Source: Burkholderiales bacterium (GTDB lineage Bacteria; Pseudomonadota; Gammaproteobacteria; Burkholderiales; Thiobacteraceae). Taken from it: 64,000 bases of DNA. The stretch lies in assembly GCA_023511995.1 (NCBI GenBank), contig JAIMAL010000007.1, positions 50,606 through 114,605 on the forward strand. The letters run 5' to 3'. Each line of letters opens with the position of its first letter. The stretch's first letter is position 1. A program made the translations under genes and the position numbers. Under the pieces are notes generated by a model, which worked only from the letters and a program-made list of their open reading frames with translations, searched no databases and was not told the DNA's origin. Below are positions 9,123-19,378 of this stretch, in pieces.

Positions 9123-10415
9123 GTGTCGCGCCGCGAGTGCTTCCTGCCGGCGAGCCTCGCGGAGTGGCTCGCCTATCTCGAAGGGCTGCATCCTGCCGCC
9201 ATCGAGCTGGGGCTCGAACGGGTGGAAGCGGTGCGCGCCCGGCTGAAGCTTGTCCCCCGCTTCCCCATCTTCACGGTGGGGGGCACCAATGGCAAGGGCT
9301 CCACCTGCGCCTTTCTCGAGGCCATGCTGCGCGCCGCAGGCTTGCGGGTAGGTTGTTACACCTCGCCGCATCTGCTCGCTTACAACGAAAGGGTGCGCAT
9401 CGGCGGCGTGCCGGTGCGGGATGACGACCTCTGCCGCGCCTTTGCCGCCGTGGAAGCGGCACGGGGCGCGATCTCCCTCACTTATTTCGAGTTCGGCACC
9501 CTGGCCGCCATGTGGCTCTTCATCGAGGCGGGAGTCGAGGTGGCGGTGCTGGAGGTGGGCATGGGGGGGCGACTCGATGCGGTGAACGTCTTCGATCCCG
9601 ACATTGCCGTGGTCACCACCGTGGACCTGGACCACATGGCTTACCTGGGTCCGGACCGGGAGGCCATCGGCCGCGAAAAGGCGGGCATCTACCGCGCCGG
9701 CCGTTTCGCCCTCTGCGCCGACCACGCCCCACCCGAAAGCCTCCTGCGCCATGCCTTAGCAATCGGCGCGCGTCTGCGGCGCATCGACCACGAATTCGGC
9801 TGGGAGGAGAAGGGCGGGGGCTTAACTTTCTGGCACCAGGGGGAAGGGGGGCGGCTTGTCCTCGACGATCTGCCGCCGCCGGCACTTGCGGGCATGCATC
9901 AACGGGACAATGCCGCCGCCGCCATCGAAGCCCTGATCCTGGCTTCACCCCGGCTGTGGGTGCCCCCGCAGGCCATCCGCGAGGGCTTGCGCGGCGTGCA
10001 ACTGGCGGGACGCTTCCAGGTCCTGCCCGGGCGGCCGCGTCGGATTCTCGATGTGGCCCACAACCCCCACGGGGCGCGGGCGCTGGCGGCGAGTCTGGCC
10101 GCGGATGCCGGAAGCACCCGGACGCTGGCGGTTTGCGCCATGCTGGCCGACAAGGACATGGCGGGGGTGGTGCGGGCCCTGGCGGACAGCGTCGATGCCT
10201 GGTACGTCGCCAGCCTGCCCCCGCCACGCGGCGCGAGCGGCGCCGAGCTGGCGGAAGTGGTGCGGGAGGTGGTGCCCGGCGTGCCCTGTCTGGCCTTCGG
10301 CCACGTGGCCGAGGCCTATGAGGCGGCCTGTGTGGCCGCCGGGCAAGATGATAGAATTTTGATTTTCGGATCGTTTTACACCGTCGCCGCGCTCCTTGCC
10401 CATTTGCGTGGGTGA
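9123..10415 (+). CDS. folC: Folylpolyglutamate synthase / dihydrofolate synthase
   Basis: 430 residues, Mur-ligase fold. It adds glutamate to dihydropteroate and folates. The ATP-binding loop GGTNGKGST lies near residues 53-61, followed by TSPHLLAYNERVRI and EVGMGGRLDAVNV. The start is GTG at 9123, with TGAGG 5 bases upstream; nearby in-frame codons upstream belong to the end of accD. Order accD-folC-dedD-cvpA-purF matches E. coli and most proteobacteria. Confidence 0.96.
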   Translation: MSRRECFLPASLAEWLAYLEGLHPAAIELGLERVEAVRARLKLVPRFPIFTVGGTNGKGSTCAFLEAMLRAAGLRVGCYTSPHLLAYNERVRIGGVPVRDDDLCRAFAAVEAARGAISLTYFEFGTLAAMWLFIEAGVEVAVLEVGMGGRLDAVNVFDPDIAVVTTVDLDHMAYLGPDREAIGREKAGIYRAGRFALCADHAPPESLLRHALAIGARLRRIDHEFGWEEKGGGLTFWHQGEGGRLVLDDLPPPALAGMHQRDNAAAAIEALILASPRLWVPPQAIREGLRGVQLAGRFQVLPGRPRRILDVAHNPHGARALAASLAADAGSTRTLAVCAMLADKDMAGVVRALADSVDAWYVASLPPPRGASGAELAEVVREVVPGVPCLAFGHVAEAYEAACVAAGQDDRILIFGSFYTVAALLAHLRG

Positions 10416-10436
10416 CGCAGGAACCAGGACCTTCCC

Positions 10437-11102
10437 ATGGCCAACACGCCCAACATCACCGATGAGGAAATCCAGTTCCGCAAACGCGCCCGGCGCCGGC
10501 TGGTGGGCGCGGTAGTGCTGGTGCTCCTGGTGGTGGTCGTGGTGCCCTGGCTTTTGCCGGCGGACAAGCCACCGCAGGAAGCGCAGCCCATCGACATCCG
10601 CATCCCGGCGCAGGATGCCACGGGCTTCACGCCGAAAATACAGCCGGGTGGCGAGCCCCAGGCCCCCGCTGCCGCGAGCGCCGCGACACCGCAGCGCACC
10701 CCGGAGGAAAAAACTCAAACGGCAACCGGCCAGAACCCGGGGGCGGGGACAACGGAAACGCGGCTTGCCCACACCGGGCAGGATAAGCCCACGCCCCAGG
10801 ATAAGCCCACGCCCCAGGAGAAGCCCACGCCCCAGGAGAAGCCTGCCGCCTCCCCGCCAGTCAAGGCCGGCGGCGAGCGCTTCTATGTGCAATTCGGCGC
10901 TTTCTCGGAGGCGAAAAACGCCGCCCAGCGGCAGGCGGAACTGAAAGCCAAAGGGATCGCCAGCTTCACCGAGGTGGTCAAGACCAGCGCGGGTGACAAG
11001 ATCCGGGTGCGCAGCGGCCCCTATGACAGCCGGGAGGCGGAGAAAATCCAGCTCAAGGCCAAGCCTCTGGAGAGCAAGCTGGTGCCGGTCAACGGCAGGT
11101 AA
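10437..11102 (+). CDS. dedD: SPOR-domain protein, DedD type
   Basis: 221 residues: a short basic cytoplasmic start, one membrane span (about 22-42), a Pro/Gln/Lys-rich periplasmic linker, and a C-terminal SPOR domain (about 145-221, FYVQFGAFSEAKNAAQRQAELKAKG). SPOR domains bind denuded glycan strands at the septum, so it likely acts in cell division. The linker contains an 18-bp tandem repeat encoding KPTPQD/E units. Confidence 0.9.
   Translation: MANTPNITDEEIQFRKRARRRLVGAVVLVLLVVVVVPWLLPADKPPQEAQPIDIRIPAQDATGFTPKIQPGGEPQAPAAASAATPQRTPEEKTQTATGQNPGAGTTETRLAHTGQDKPTPQDKPTPQEKPTPQEKPAASPPVKAGGERFYVQFGAFSEAKNAAQRQAELKAKGIASFTEVVKTSAGDKIRVRSGPYDSREAEKIQLKAKPLESKLVPVNGR
10781..10846 (+). repeat. 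18-bp tandem repeat in dedD linker
   Basis: Unit GGATAAGCCCACGCCCCA occurs at 10781-10798 and 10799-10816, with one change at 10817-10834 (GGAGAAG...) and a partial fourth unit to 10846. The unit length is a multiple of three, so copy-number change would lengthen or shorten the linker in frame. Confidence 0.9.
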
Positions 11103-11141
11103 GGGGTGCCTGGCGCCGGTGAGCGGGGTGGGGGCACGCAG

Positions 11142-11633
11142 ATGACGTTGTTCGATTACGCCGTGCTCATCGTCATCGGCGTGTCGGTGTTGTTGAGTGT
11201 GATGCGCGGCTTTCTGCGGGAAGTGCTGGCGCTCGCGTCATGGGTGCTGGCCTTCTGGATGGCGGGGCTCTATAGCGGGCAGGTGGCGCCTTTGTTGCCG
11301 GAGGCGATTCCAAGCCTGAGGCTACGCATGCTGGCGGGCTGGGTGGTGGTGTTTTTCGCCACGCTCCTGATCATGACCCTGCTTTCCATCACCATCGGCC
11401 AGTTTCTCCGGCTGCTGGGGGTGGGGCCGCTGGACCGGCTGCTGGGTGCGGTGTTTGGCTTCGCGCGCGGGCTGGTGATCGTGGCGGCCTTCGTCATGGT
11501 GGCGGGGCTCACTAATCTGCCGCGCCATCCGGAATGGCGCAATGCGAGCTTCAGCGCCCCCCTGGAAGCGCTGGTGGAGGCGCTGCGCCCCTGGCTGCCC
11601 GAGGCCATCGCCAGGGAAATCAGATACGAGTAG
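11142..11633 (+). CDS. cvpA: CvpA family membrane protein
   Basis: 163 residues with four hydrophobic spans ([61 protein letters not shown]) and the family hallmark [18 protein letters not shown]. CvpA is needed for colicin V production in E. coli and for envelope stress tolerance; its molecular function is not settled. It lies 7 bp before purF, as in E. coli. Confidence 0.9.
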   Translation: MTLFDYAVLIVIGVSVLLSVMRGFLREVLALASWVLAFWMAGLYSGQVAPLLPEAIPSLRLRMLAGWVVVFFATLLIMTLLSITIGQFLRLLGVGPLDRLLGAVFGFARGLVIVAAFVMVAGLTNLPRHPEWRNASFSAPLEALVEALRPWLPEAIAREIRYE

Positions 11634-11640
11634 GCAAGCC

Positions 11641-13155
11641 ATGTGCGGAATCATCGGCGTCGTTTCCCATTCCCCCGTCAATCAGCTGCTCTACGACGGA
11701 CTCATGCTCCTGCAGCATCGGGGACAGGATGCGGCGGGCATCGTCACTTCCCAGGGGCGCACCTTCCACATGCACAAAAGCGGCGGCATGGTGCGCGATG
11801 TTTTCCGCACCCGCAACATGCGGGATCTGTTGGGCAACATGGGGATTGCCCACGTGCGCTATCCCACCGCCGGGAGCGCCTCCTCCTCCGCCGAGGCGCA
11901 GCCCTTCTACGTCAATTCGCCCTTCGGCGTGGTGCTGGGCCACAACGGCAATCTGACCAACACCGATGCGCTGCGGCAGGAGCTCTTCCGCGAGGATTTG
12001 CGGCATCTCAACACCAATTCCGATTCCGAAGTGTTGCTCAATGTGCTCGCCCACGAGCTGCAGGAGAGCACCACCAATCATCGCCTGGACGTGGCGAACA
12101 TCTTCCAGGCGGTGGCTGGCGTGCACCGCCGCTGTCGCGGCGCCTATGCGGTGGTGGCGATGATTGCCGGCTACGGCATGCTCGCCTTCCGCGATCCTTA
12201 TGGCATCCGCCCGCTGGTGTTCGGCAAGCTGGAAACCGACCAGGGGACGGAATACATGGTGGCCTCCGAGAGCGTGGCCCTCGACGCCCTGGGCTACACC
12301 CTGGTGCGGGATGTGGAGCCGGGCGAGGCCATCTTCATCGACGAGGAGGGGAATTTCTTCAGCCAGCAATGCGCGCAGCAACCACTGCTCAGTCCCTGCA
12401 TCTTCGAATACGTCTATTTCGCCCGTCCCGATTCGGTGATGAACGGCATTTCCGTCTATGCGAGCCGCCTGCGCATGGGTGAGCGGCTGGCGGAGAAAAT
12501 CCGGCGCGAGTTCTCCCATCTCGACATTGACGTGGTGATCCCCATTCCCGACACCAGCCGTCCCAGTGCCTTGCAACTGGCCAACGAGCTCGGCATCCTC
12601 TACCGGGAGGGCTTCATCAAGAACCGCTACATCGGGCGGACATTCATCATGCCGGGGCAGGCGGTGCGGAAGAAATCCGTGCGGCAGAAACTCAATGCCA
12701 TGGCGGTGGAGTTCAAGGGCAAGAATGTGCTCCTGGTGGACGATTCCATCGTGCGCGGCACCACCAGCCGGCAGATCGTGCAGATGGCGCGCGAGGCGGG
12801 GGCGCGCAAGGTATATTTCGCCTCCGCCGCGCCGCCCGTGCGTTTTCCCAACGTGTATGGCATCGACATGCCCACGCGGGCAGAATTGCTGGCCACCGGG
12901 CGCACGGACGAGGAAATCCGGCGCGAGATCGGGGCGGATGCCCTCATCTACCAGGACCTGGACGCCCTGGTGGCGGCGGTGCGGGAAGGCAATCCCGCCA
13001 TTCCCCGCTTCGATACCTCCTGCTTCGATGGCGACTACATCACCGGGGACGTGACGGAAGAATATCTCGCGCGTCTGGAGGCAAGCCGCGGCCAGGCGGG
13101 GGATGCTGACGGGGCGGCAAGCCGGCAGCTCGATCTCAACCTGCGCACGGCTTGA
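11641..13155 (+). CDS. purF: Amidophosphoribosyltransferase
   Basis: 504 residues. It makes 5-phosphoribosylamine from PRPP and glutamine, the first step of purine synthesis. After removal of Met1, Cys2 is the N-terminal nucleophile of the glutaminase domain ([10 protein letters not shown]). The phosphoribosyltransferase domain carries the PRPP loop [13 protein letters not shown]. The ATG at 11641 is fixed by the need for Cys2. Confidence 0.98.
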   Translation: MCGIIGVVSHSPVNQLLYDGLMLLQHRGQDAAGIVTSQGRTFHMHKSGGMVRDVFRTRNMRDLLGNMGIAHVRYPTAGSASSSAEAQPFYVNSPFGVVLGHNGNLTNTDALRQELFREDLRHLNTNSDSEVLLNVLAHELQESTTNHRLDVANIFQAVAGVHRRCRGAYAVVAMIAGYGMLAFRDPYGIRPLVFGKLETDQGTEYMVASESVALDALGYTLVRDVEPGEAIFIDEEGNFFSQQCAQQPLLSPCIFEYVYFARPDSVMNGISVYASRLRMGERLAEKIRREFSHLDIDVVIPIPDTSRPSALQLANELGILYREGFIKNRYIGRTFIMPGQAVRKKSVRQKLNAMAVEFKGKNVLLVDDSIVRGTTSRQIVQMAREAGARKVYFASAAPPVRFPNVYGIDMPTRAELLATGRTDEEIRREIGADALIYQDLDALVAAVREGNPAIPRFDTSCFDGDYITGDVTEEYLARLEASRGQAGDADGAASRQLDLNLRTA

Positions 13156-13213
13156 GCATGGGGCTAGACTGAGATTCTTTCCCCATTGTGCCGCTGCTTA
13201 CCTGGAGCAAGAC

Positions 13214-14386
13214 ATGAGCGACGAGTATCGGTTGGACACCCTGGCGGTACGCGCCGGCATCCGGCGCAGCGAATTCCACGAACACTCGGAGGCGCTGTTC
13301 CTCACCTCCAGCTTCGTCTTCGATTCCGCTGAACAGGCGGCCAGACGCTTCAGCGGGGAAGAGCCGGGCAATATCTATGCCCGTTTCACCAACCCCACGG
13401 TGAGCATGTTCGAGGAGCGGCTCGCCGCCCTCGAGGGCGCTGAAGCCTGTGTGGCCACGGCTTCCGGCATGTCGGCGATCCTCGCCTGCGCCATGGGCCT
13501 GCTGGCGGCCGGCGATCACGTCGTTGCCTCGCGCGCCCTGTTTGGCGCCACGGTGCAGTTGTTCGGCAACATCCTCAAACGTTTTGGCGTGGAGACCACC
13601 TTCGTCTCGCCGGTGGAGGTGGCGGAATGGGAGGCGGCGATCCGTCCCAACACGCGGCTGCTGTTTGTCGAGACGCCCTCCAACCCGCTCACCGAAATCT
13701 GTGACATCGCCGCGCTGGCGGACATCGCCCACCGCCATGGCGCCTGGCTGGCGGTGGACAATTGTTTCTGCACGCCCATTCTGCAGCAGCCGCTGAAACT
13801 GGGTGCGGACCTCGTCATCCATTCGGCCACCAAATACCTCGATGGTCAGGGGCGGGTGCTGGGGGGCGCGGTTCTGGGCAGCAAGGCGCTGCTGGAAGGG
13901 GTCTATGGCTTCCTGCGCACCGCGGGGCCGACCCTTTCCGCCTTCAACGCCTGGGTGATCCTGAAGGGACTGGAAACCCTGCGTCTGCGCATGGAGGCCC
14001 ATTCCGCCAATGCCCTCGCCCTGGCGCGCTGGCTGGAGGCCCAGCCCGCGGTGGAACGGGTCTTCTATCCCGGCCTGCCTTCCCATCCCCAGCATGCGTT
14101 GGCCATGCGCCAGCAGAAAAGCGGCGGGGGCATCGTCTCCTTCGAGGTGAAGGGGGGCCGGGCGGCGGCCTGGCGGGTGATCGACTCCACGCGGCTCATT
14201 TCCATCACCGCCAACCTGGGGGATACCAAGACCACCCTCACCCATCCCGCCAGCACCACCCATGGCCGGCTGACACCGGAACAGCGCGCCGCCGCCGGCA
14301 TCGGGGAAGGGCTGCTGCGGGTGGCGGTGGGCCTGGAGGCGGTGGAAGACATCCAGGCGGACCTGGCGCGGGGGCTTGCCCGATGA
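13214..14386 (+). CDS. metZ: O-succinylhomoserine sulfhydrylase
   Basis: 390-residue PLP enzyme of the Cys/Met metabolism family. It makes homocysteine directly from O-succinylhomoserine and sulfide. The Schiff-base lysine is K207 in SATKYLDGQGRV, and the SALF-type entry region and GHTKTTLTHPAST-like end (DTKTTLTHPASTTHGRL) are present. Position after purF is typical of MetZ in pseudomonads and betaproteobacteria, which favours MetZ over MetB or MetC, though sequence alone cannot exclude those. The next gene overlaps its stop (ATGA). Confidence 0.9.
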   Translation: MSDEYRLDTLAVRAGIRRSEFHEHSEALFLTSSFVFDSAEQAARRFSGEEPGNIYARFTNPTVSMFEERLAALEGAEACVATASGMSAILACAMGLLAAGDHVVASRALFGATVQLFGNILKRFGVETTFVSPVEVAEWEAAIRPNTRLLFVETPSNPLTEICDIAALADIAHRHGAWLAVDNCFCTPILQQPLKLGADLVIHSATKYLDGQGRVLGGAVLGSKALLEGVYGFLRTAGPTLSAFNAWVILKGLETLRLRMEAHSANALALARWLEAQPAVERVFYPGLPSHPQHALAMRQQKSGGGIVSFEVKGGRAAAWRVIDSTRLISITANLGDTKTTLTHPASTTHGRLTPEQRAAAGIGEGLLRVAVGLEAVEDIQADLARGLAR

Positions 14387-15066
14387 GCCGGCTGGCCGCG
14401 CTTATCCTGCTTGCCGCCAGCACCCTTGCCCGTGCCGAGGGCATGGTGGAGGTGAGTTTCATGGACCAGCCGGCGGATGGCGGCGGTTATATCACGCGCT
14501 ACCTCATCACCGACCGCTATCTGCGCATGGACTACGGGCAGGACCGCGACGATTTCGTCCTCTTCGACCGGCAGACGCGGCTGGCCTACAACGTGGTGCA
14601 CGATCAGCGCACCATCCTCGTCATCGAGCCCGGCCCCATCGAGGTGAAGCGGCCAGCTAAGTGGGAGGTGAAGGAGGATGTGCTGCTGGAGGAGCGGGGC
14701 AATCGCACTTTCGATATCCGCGTCAATGGGCAGCCGTGCAGCCGCATCACCGCCTCGCCCACTTTATTGCCGGACGTGGTGCAGGCGCTTGGCGAGTTCA
14801 ATGAGCTGATGACCGCCAGCCAAAGCCTGACCTACCTCGCCACACCGCCGGAGCTGCGCCACCCCTGTGACCTCGCCCGTTTCGTCTTCGACCACGGGAT
14901 GTGGCTGAAAAACGGCCTGCCCCTGCACGAAGCCGACGCCGATGGCTCCGTGCGGCGGCTGCTCAACTACGAGAGCGGGCTGCCGGAGCGGCGGCCGCTC
15001 TTTGCTCTGCCCAAAAGCTACCGCACGGTGCGGCTACGGGATCTGCAGGGTCGGCCCGCACCTTAA
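14383..15066 (+). CDS. Secreted protein of unknown function
   Basis: 227 residues with a clear signal peptide (LAALILLAASTLARAEG), so probably periplasmic. The mature part is rich in short beta-type stretches (YITRYLITDRYLRMDYGQDRDDFVLFDRQ) and has a Cys pair (QPCSRI and RHPCDLARF) that could form a disulfide. I do not recognise a family. The start overlaps metZ by ATGA, so it is probably translated with it; nothing else hints at its role. Confidence 0.7.
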   Translation: MSRLAALILLAASTLARAEGMVEVSFMDQPADGGGYITRYLITDRYLRMDYGQDRDDFVLFDRQTRLAYNVVHDQRTILVIEPGPIEVKRPAKWEVKEDVLLEERGNRTFDIRVNGQPCSRITASPTLLPDVVQALGEFNELMTASQSLTYLATPPELRHPCDLARFVFDHGMWLKNGLPLHEADADGSVRRLLNYESGLPERRPLFALPKSYRTVRLRDLQGRPAP

Positions 15067-15078
15067 GGCCACGCTCCT

Positions 15079-15107
15079 CTTGAAAGAGCCGCGGTCCGTC
15101 TCCATTT
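15079..15107 (+). promoter_or_regulatory. Sigma-32-type heat-shock promoter of htpG
   Basis: CTTGAA (15079-15084) and CTCCATTT (15100-15107) are 15 bases apart and closely match the sigma-32 consensus CTTGAA / CCCCATNT. They lie 40-70 bases upstream of htpG, a classic heat-shock gene. Confidence 0.75.
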
Positions 15108-15147
15108 TTGCTGGCGTTTCCTCTGTCGGCAAAAAGGGAGAACCGTC

Positions 15148-17025
15148 ATGACCGTGGATGCCACCCGTGAAACGCTGGGTTTCCAGGCCGAAGTCAAGCA
15201 GTTGCTGCGCCTGGTCATTCACTCCTTGTACAGCAACAAGGAAATCTTCCTGCGGGAGCTCATCTCCAACGCTTCCGATGCCTGCGACAAGCTGCGTTTC
15301 GAAGCCCTTTCCGATCCCGCCCTCTACGAGGGGGACACCGACCTGAAAATCCGGGTGAGCGTGGACAAGGCGGCACGCACCCTCACCATCTCCGACAATG
15401 GCATCGGTATGTCCCGGGCGGAGGTGATCGAGAACATCGGCACCATCGCCCGTTCCGGCACCCGTGAATTCCTGGAAAAACTGACGGGCGACCAGGCCAA
15501 GGACGCCCACCTCATCGGCCAGTTCGGCGTCGGGTTCTACTCCTCCTTCATCGTCGCCGACCGGGTGACGCTCATCACCCGTCGCGCCGGTCTGACCCCC
15601 GAGCACGGCGTGAAATGGGAATCCACCGGCGAGGGGGAATACACCCTGGAGAACGTGGAGAAGGCGGGCCATGGCACCGACGTCATCCTCCACCTACGCG
15701 AAGGGGAGGATGAATTCCTCGAGCCCTGGCGGCTGCGGGCCATCATCCACAAGTATTCCGACCACATCGCCCTGCCCATCCTGATGAAAAAGGAAGGCGG
15801 CGAGGAGGAGGAACAGGTCAATCAGGCGAGTGCCCTGTGGGCGCGGCCCAAAAGCGAGGTCACTCCGGAACAGTACGAATCATTTTACCGCCACGTTGCC
15901 CATGCCTTCGAGCCGCCCCTTGCCTACGTGCACAGCAAGGTCGAAGGCCGGCACGAGTACACGCTGCTGCTCTACATCCCACGCCATGCGCCGTTCGATC
16001 TGTGGGACAGGCAGCAGCGGCACGGCATCAAGCTCTATGTGCGCCGGGTCTTCATCATGGAGGACATGGAGCGCCTCATGCCCCATTATCTGCGCTTCGT
16101 GCGGGGGGTGATCGACTCCAATGACCTGCCGCTCAATGTGTCGCGGGAGATTCTGCAACACTCGCGGGACATCGATGCCATCCGCGCCGGTGCCACGCGC
16201 AAGGTGCTGGATCTGCTCGAGGACCTGGCACAAAACGAGAAGGAAAAATATGGAGAGTTCTGGAAGGAATTCGGCCGCGTGCTGAAGGAGGGCGTGGGCG
16301 AAGACTTCGCCAACAAGGACAGGCTGGCGCGGCTTCTGCGATTCACCAGCACCGTCTCCCCGGGCGAGGTGCAGGATGTGTCGCTGGCCGACTATGTGGC
16401 CCGCATGAAACCCGGTCAGGAGAAAATCTACTACGTCACGGCGGAAAGCTATGCGGCGGCGAAGAACAGCCCGCATCTGGAAGTCTTCCGCAAGAAGGGC
16501 ATCGAGGTGCTCCTCCTCTACGACCGCGTGGACGAGTGGATGCTCTCCTATCTGCACGAATTCGAGGGCAAACCCCTGCAGTCGGTGGCAAAGGGCGACC
16601 TCGATCTGGGGGCTCTGGCAGACGAGGAGGAAAAGAAAACCCACGGCCAGGAGGCCGAAGCATTCAAGGACCTCATCGCCCGCATCCGGGAGGCGCTGGG
16701 GGATGCGGTCAAGGACGTGCGCGTGTCACGGCGTCTCACCGACTCGGCGGCGTGTCTGGTGACCGGGGAACACGAGATGAGCATGAACCTGGAGCGGCTG
16801 CTCAAGGCGGCGGGGCAGAAAGTGCCGGGGGTGAAACCGGTGCTGGAGATCAACGTACACCATCCCATCGTCGCCCGCCTCAAGGACGAGACGGATGGCG
16901 AACGCTTCAAGGAGTGGAGTCAACTCCTCTTCGACCAGGCCCTGCTCGCCGAAGGGGGGCAGCTCGAGGACCCCGCGGGCTTCGTGCACCGGCTGAACGG
17001 TCTGATGCTGGCCCTTGCCCGCTGA
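15148..17025 (+). CDS. htpG: Chaperone HtpG (Hsp90)
   Basis: 625 residues, full length. The GHKL ATPase domain has [20 protein letters not shown] and GQFGVGFYS; the middle domain has the conserved [11 protein letters not shown]; the C-terminal dimerisation domain ends [11 protein letters not shown]. It helps fold and remodel proteins in the cytoplasm. GGGAGAACCGTC precedes the ATG. It ends 8 bp from a convergent gene. Confidence 0.98.
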   Translation: MTVDATRETLGFQAEVKQLLRLVIHSLYSNKEIFLRELISNASDACDKLRFEALSDPALYEGDTDLKIRVSVDKAARTLTISDNGIGMSRAEVIENIGTIARSGTREFLEKLTGDQAKDAHLIGQFGVGFYSSFIVADRVTLITRRAGLTPEHGVKWESTGEGEYTLENVEKAGHGTDVILHLREGEDEFLEPWRLRAIIHKYSDHIALPILMKKEGGEEEEQVNQASALWARPKSEVTPEQYESFYRHVAHAFEPPLAYVHSKVEGRHEYTLLLYIPRHAPFDLWDRQQRHGIKLYVRRVFIMEDMERLMPHYLRFVRGVIDSNDLPLNVSREILQHSRDIDAIRAGATRKVLDLLEDLAQNEKEKYGEFWKEFGRVLKEGVGEDFANKDRLARLLRFTSTVSPGEVQDVSLADYVARMKPGQEKIYYVTAESYAAAKNSPHLEVFRKKGIEVLLLYDRVDEWMLSYLHEFEGKPLQSVAKGDLDLGALADEEEKKTHGQEAEAFKDLIARIREALGDAVKDVRVSRRLTDSAACLVTGEHEMSMNLERLLKAAGQKVPGVKPVLEINVHHPIVARLKDETDGERFKEWSQLLFDQALLAEGGQLEDPAGFVHRLNGLMLALAR

Positions 17026-17033
17026 TTCCCCCC

Positions 17034-17819
17034 TCAACGGGGCGGCCAGGCCAGCCGGTAGAGCACCGGCCAGCGTTTGCCCGTCACATAGAGCACGCGC
17101 TGGCCGGGATCATAGGCGATGCCGTTGGCCACGGCCTCGCTGTCCCCTTCCACCTCCGGCGGCAGCAGCGGTGTGAGATCAAGCCAGGCGCGCACCTCGC
17201 CCGTGCGCGCATCGATGCGGGCGATGCGGGACTGTCCCCAGACGTTGGCGAGAATTTCTCCTTCCACCCATTCCAGCTCGTTGAGATAGGCCACCGGTGT
17301 GGTGCCGTCGCGCACCATCACCTCCCGTAAAACCCGGAGGCTGCGGGGGTCAAGGAAGCGCAACAGGGCGCTGCCGTCGCTGACGATGAGATGGCGGCCG
17401 TCGCTGGTGGCGCCCCATCCCTCGTAAGGGTAGGGGGCCGAACGCTTGACCCGCAGCGTGGCAGGATCGCCCAGCAAAAGCTGGTTTTCCTGCCAGGTGA
17501 GGAGGAACAATTCCCCGCCAATCTCTGCCACCCCTTCGGCGAAGAGCGCGTCGGGAAGGCGCGTGCGCAAAAGCACGCGGCCGCTTTGCGCATCGAGGCG
17601 GCGCAGGCTGGAGGCACCGTAGCGGCCGGTGCTTTCGATGAGCGCGCCTTTGTACCAGAGCAGACCCTGGGTGAAGGCCTCGCCGTCATGGGGAAGGCGC
17701 GCCAGCACGGCGACCGCCACCGTGGGGGCCTCGGCGAAAGCCGCGGGGGGCAGGCTCAAAAGCAGCAGGAGAAGAAGCCTAAAAAGCGCAATCCCCCAAG
17801 GGACGGCTGGGCGCGCCAC
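17034..17819 (-). CDS. Glutaminyl-peptide cyclotransferase-like protein
   Basis: 261 residues with an N-terminal signal peptide (LFRLLLLLLLSLPPAAFAEAP), so exported. The body is a beta-propeller typical of the plant/bacterial glutamine cyclotransferase family (PF05096): HDGEAFTQGLLWYKGALIESTGRYG, LNELEWVEGEILANVWG, and NGIAYDPGQRVLYVTGKRWPVLY. The enzyme cyclises N-terminal Gln to pyroglutamate. The start is GTG at 17819, 3 bases after gloB stops, so the two are cotranscribed. Confidence 0.85.
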   Translation of the reverse strand: MARPAVPWGIALFRLLLLLLLSLPPAAFAEAPTVAVAVLARLPHDGEAFTQGLLWYKGALIESTGRYGASSLRRLDAQSGRVLLRTRLPDALFAEGVAEIGGELFLLTWQENQLLLGDPATLRVKRSAPYPYEGWGATSDGRHLIVSDGSALLRFLDPRSLRVLREVMVRDGTTPVAYLNELEWVEGEILANVWGQSRIARIDARTGEVRAWLDLTPLLPPEVEGDSEAVANGIAYDPGQRVLYVTGKRWPVLYRLAWPPR

Positions 17820-17822
17820 GGC

Positions 17823-18593
17823 TTAGCCGCGAAAGCCATCCTTCCATGCGCGCAGGGTGGCGAATACCGCCACCGCGTCGGGCAGCGCATGCCCGGCATG
17901 GGCTTCGGCGCTGGCCCGCACCGTGGGCTCATGGGCGCGCAGGAAAGGATTGGTCTCGCGTTCGAGACCCATGGTCGAGGGCAGGGTGGGCAGTCCCTGC
18001 TCACGCAGGGCGCGTGCGGCCACCTCGCGGCGACTGAGTGCCTCGTTGTCCGGTTCCACCCGGCGCGCGAAACGGATGTTGGCCAGGGTGTATTCATGGG
18101 CGCAATACACTTCCGTGTCGGCGGGCAGGGCGGCAAGCCGCGACAGCGAGTCATACATCTGCTGCGCCGTTCCCTCGAAGAGGCGGCCACAGCCGCAGGC
18201 GAACAGCGTGTCGCCACAGAAGAGGTGCTTTCGGTCATAATACGCGACGTGTCCGCGGGTGTGTCCCGGCACAGGTATCACCTGGAAATCCACTTCGAGG
18301 CCGTCCACGTGCACGGTCTCGCCTGCGCCCACCGGATGCGTGCGTGCCGGGATGGGTTCCCCGGCCGGTCCATAGACGGGAACGTGGAACTGGGCCGCCA
18401 GCGCGGCCACACCCCCCACGTGATCGTGATGATGGTGGGTGACCAGGATGGCGCGCAGCATCAGCCCATGCGCTTCAAGATGGGCCCTCACCGGCTCGGC
18501 ATCGCCCGGGTCCACCACAGCCGCGTGACGTCCGTCGTGCATGAGCCAGATATAGTTGTCCGCAAAGGCAGGAAGGGGAAGGAGGGTGAGCAT
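17823..18593 (-). CDS. gloB: Hydroxyacylglutathione hydrolase (glyoxalase II)
   Basis: 256 residues. It hydrolyses S-lactoylglutathione to lactate and glutathione in methylglyoxal detoxification. The metallo-beta-lactamase motif THHHHDHVGG has its His/Asp ligands at 53-58, and GHTRGHVAYY, FCGDTLFACGCGRLFEG and CAHEYT supply the others. The start at 18593 gives the usual [16 protein letters not shown]; its start codon shares two base pairs with the start codon of the divergent methyltransferase gene. I see no good Shine-Dalgarno. Confidence 0.95.
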   Translation of the reverse strand: MLTLLPLPAFADNYIWLMHDGRHAAVVDPGDAEPVRAHLEAHGLMLRAILVTHHHHDHVGGVAALAAQFHVPVYGPAGEPIPARTHPVGAGETVHVDGLEVDFQVIPVPGHTRGHVAYYDRKHLFCGDTLFACGCGRLFEGTAQQMYDSLSRLAALPADTEVYCAHEYTLANIRFARRVEPDNEALSRREVAARALREQGLPTLPSTMGLERETNPFLRAHEPTVRASAEAHAGHALPDAVAVFATLRAWKDGFRG

Positions 18594-19371
18594 GGTCCAA
18601 ATATCGACGGGGGAGGCCCGCCTGTCAATGCCCACCGCCGCGGAGTGGTTCGCCACGCCCCTGGGCCGCGATCTTTTGGCACGGGAGCAGGCCTATTTCG
18701 ATGAAACCGTGGCCGACATCTTCGGCTTCAATGCCCTCCAGTTGGGCCTGCCCCAGTTCGATTTCCTGCGTGCCTGCCGCATTCCCCTGCGCGCGGCCAT
18801 CGGCGTCGGCGAAGGGGTGCGCGTCGTCGCCGATGCCCACTTTCTGCCGGTGGCAAGCCAAAGCATTGATCTGTTGCTCTTGCCCCACGTGCTGGAATTC
18901 GCGGCCGATCCCCACCAGGTCCTGCGGGAGGTGGAAAGAGTGATGATGCCGGAAGGGCAGGTCCTCATCAGCGCCTTCAATCCCTTCAGCCTGTGGGGCC
19001 TGAAGCGTCTCCTCAACCGGCGCACGGATGGCTATCCCTGGAATGGCCGCTTCATCCCCCTCATGCGGATGAAGGACTGGTTGTCCCTTTTGAATTTCGA
19101 GATCACTGGCGGGCGCATGTGCTGCTATGCGCCGCCGTTTGTGAGCAGCCGCTGGCGGGAGCGTCTCAACTTCCTGGAAAAGGCGGGTGACCGCTGGTGG
19201 CCGCTGGGAGGGGGCGTGTATTTCCTCCAGGCAAAAAAGCGGGTACACGGCATGCGCCTCATTCTGCCCAGTTGGCAGGAGCGCCTTGCCACCCGCCAGC
19301 GCCTCGCCGCCGCGCCACAACGGCAGCTCACCCCCCTGCACCAGCCGCGGGAGGAACAACCCGTTGGCTGA
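18592..19371 (+). CDS. SAM-dependent methyltransferase, class I
   Basis: 259 residues. The SAM-binding part reads [19 protein letters not shown], then [37 protein letters not shown], a compact Methyltransf_11-type core. Its glycine loop is weaker than usual. The place between gloB and rnhA is common in betaproteobacteria; the substrate is unknown. I chose the ATG at 18592 because GGAGG lies 7 bases upstream; the ATG at 18628 is an alternative with a longer-spaced GGGGGAGG. Confidence 0.8.
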   Translation: MVQISTGEARLSMPTAAEWFATPLGRDLLAREQAYFDETVADIFGFNALQLGLPQFDFLRACRIPLRAAIGVGEGVRVVADAHFLPVASQSIDLLLLPHVLEFAADPHQVLREVERVMMPEGQVLISAFNPFSLWGLKRLLNRRTDGYPWNGRFIPLMRMKDWLSLLNFEITGGRMCCYAPPFVSSRWRERLNFLEKAGDRWWPLGGGVYFLQAKKRVHGMRLILPSWQERLATRQRLAAAPQRQLTPLHQPREEQPVG

Positions 19372-19378
19372 AGCGAAA

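Noticed and set aside
10781..10846. Possible CRISPR-like repeat
   Set aside because: The units are adjacent with no spacers and lie within a coding linker.
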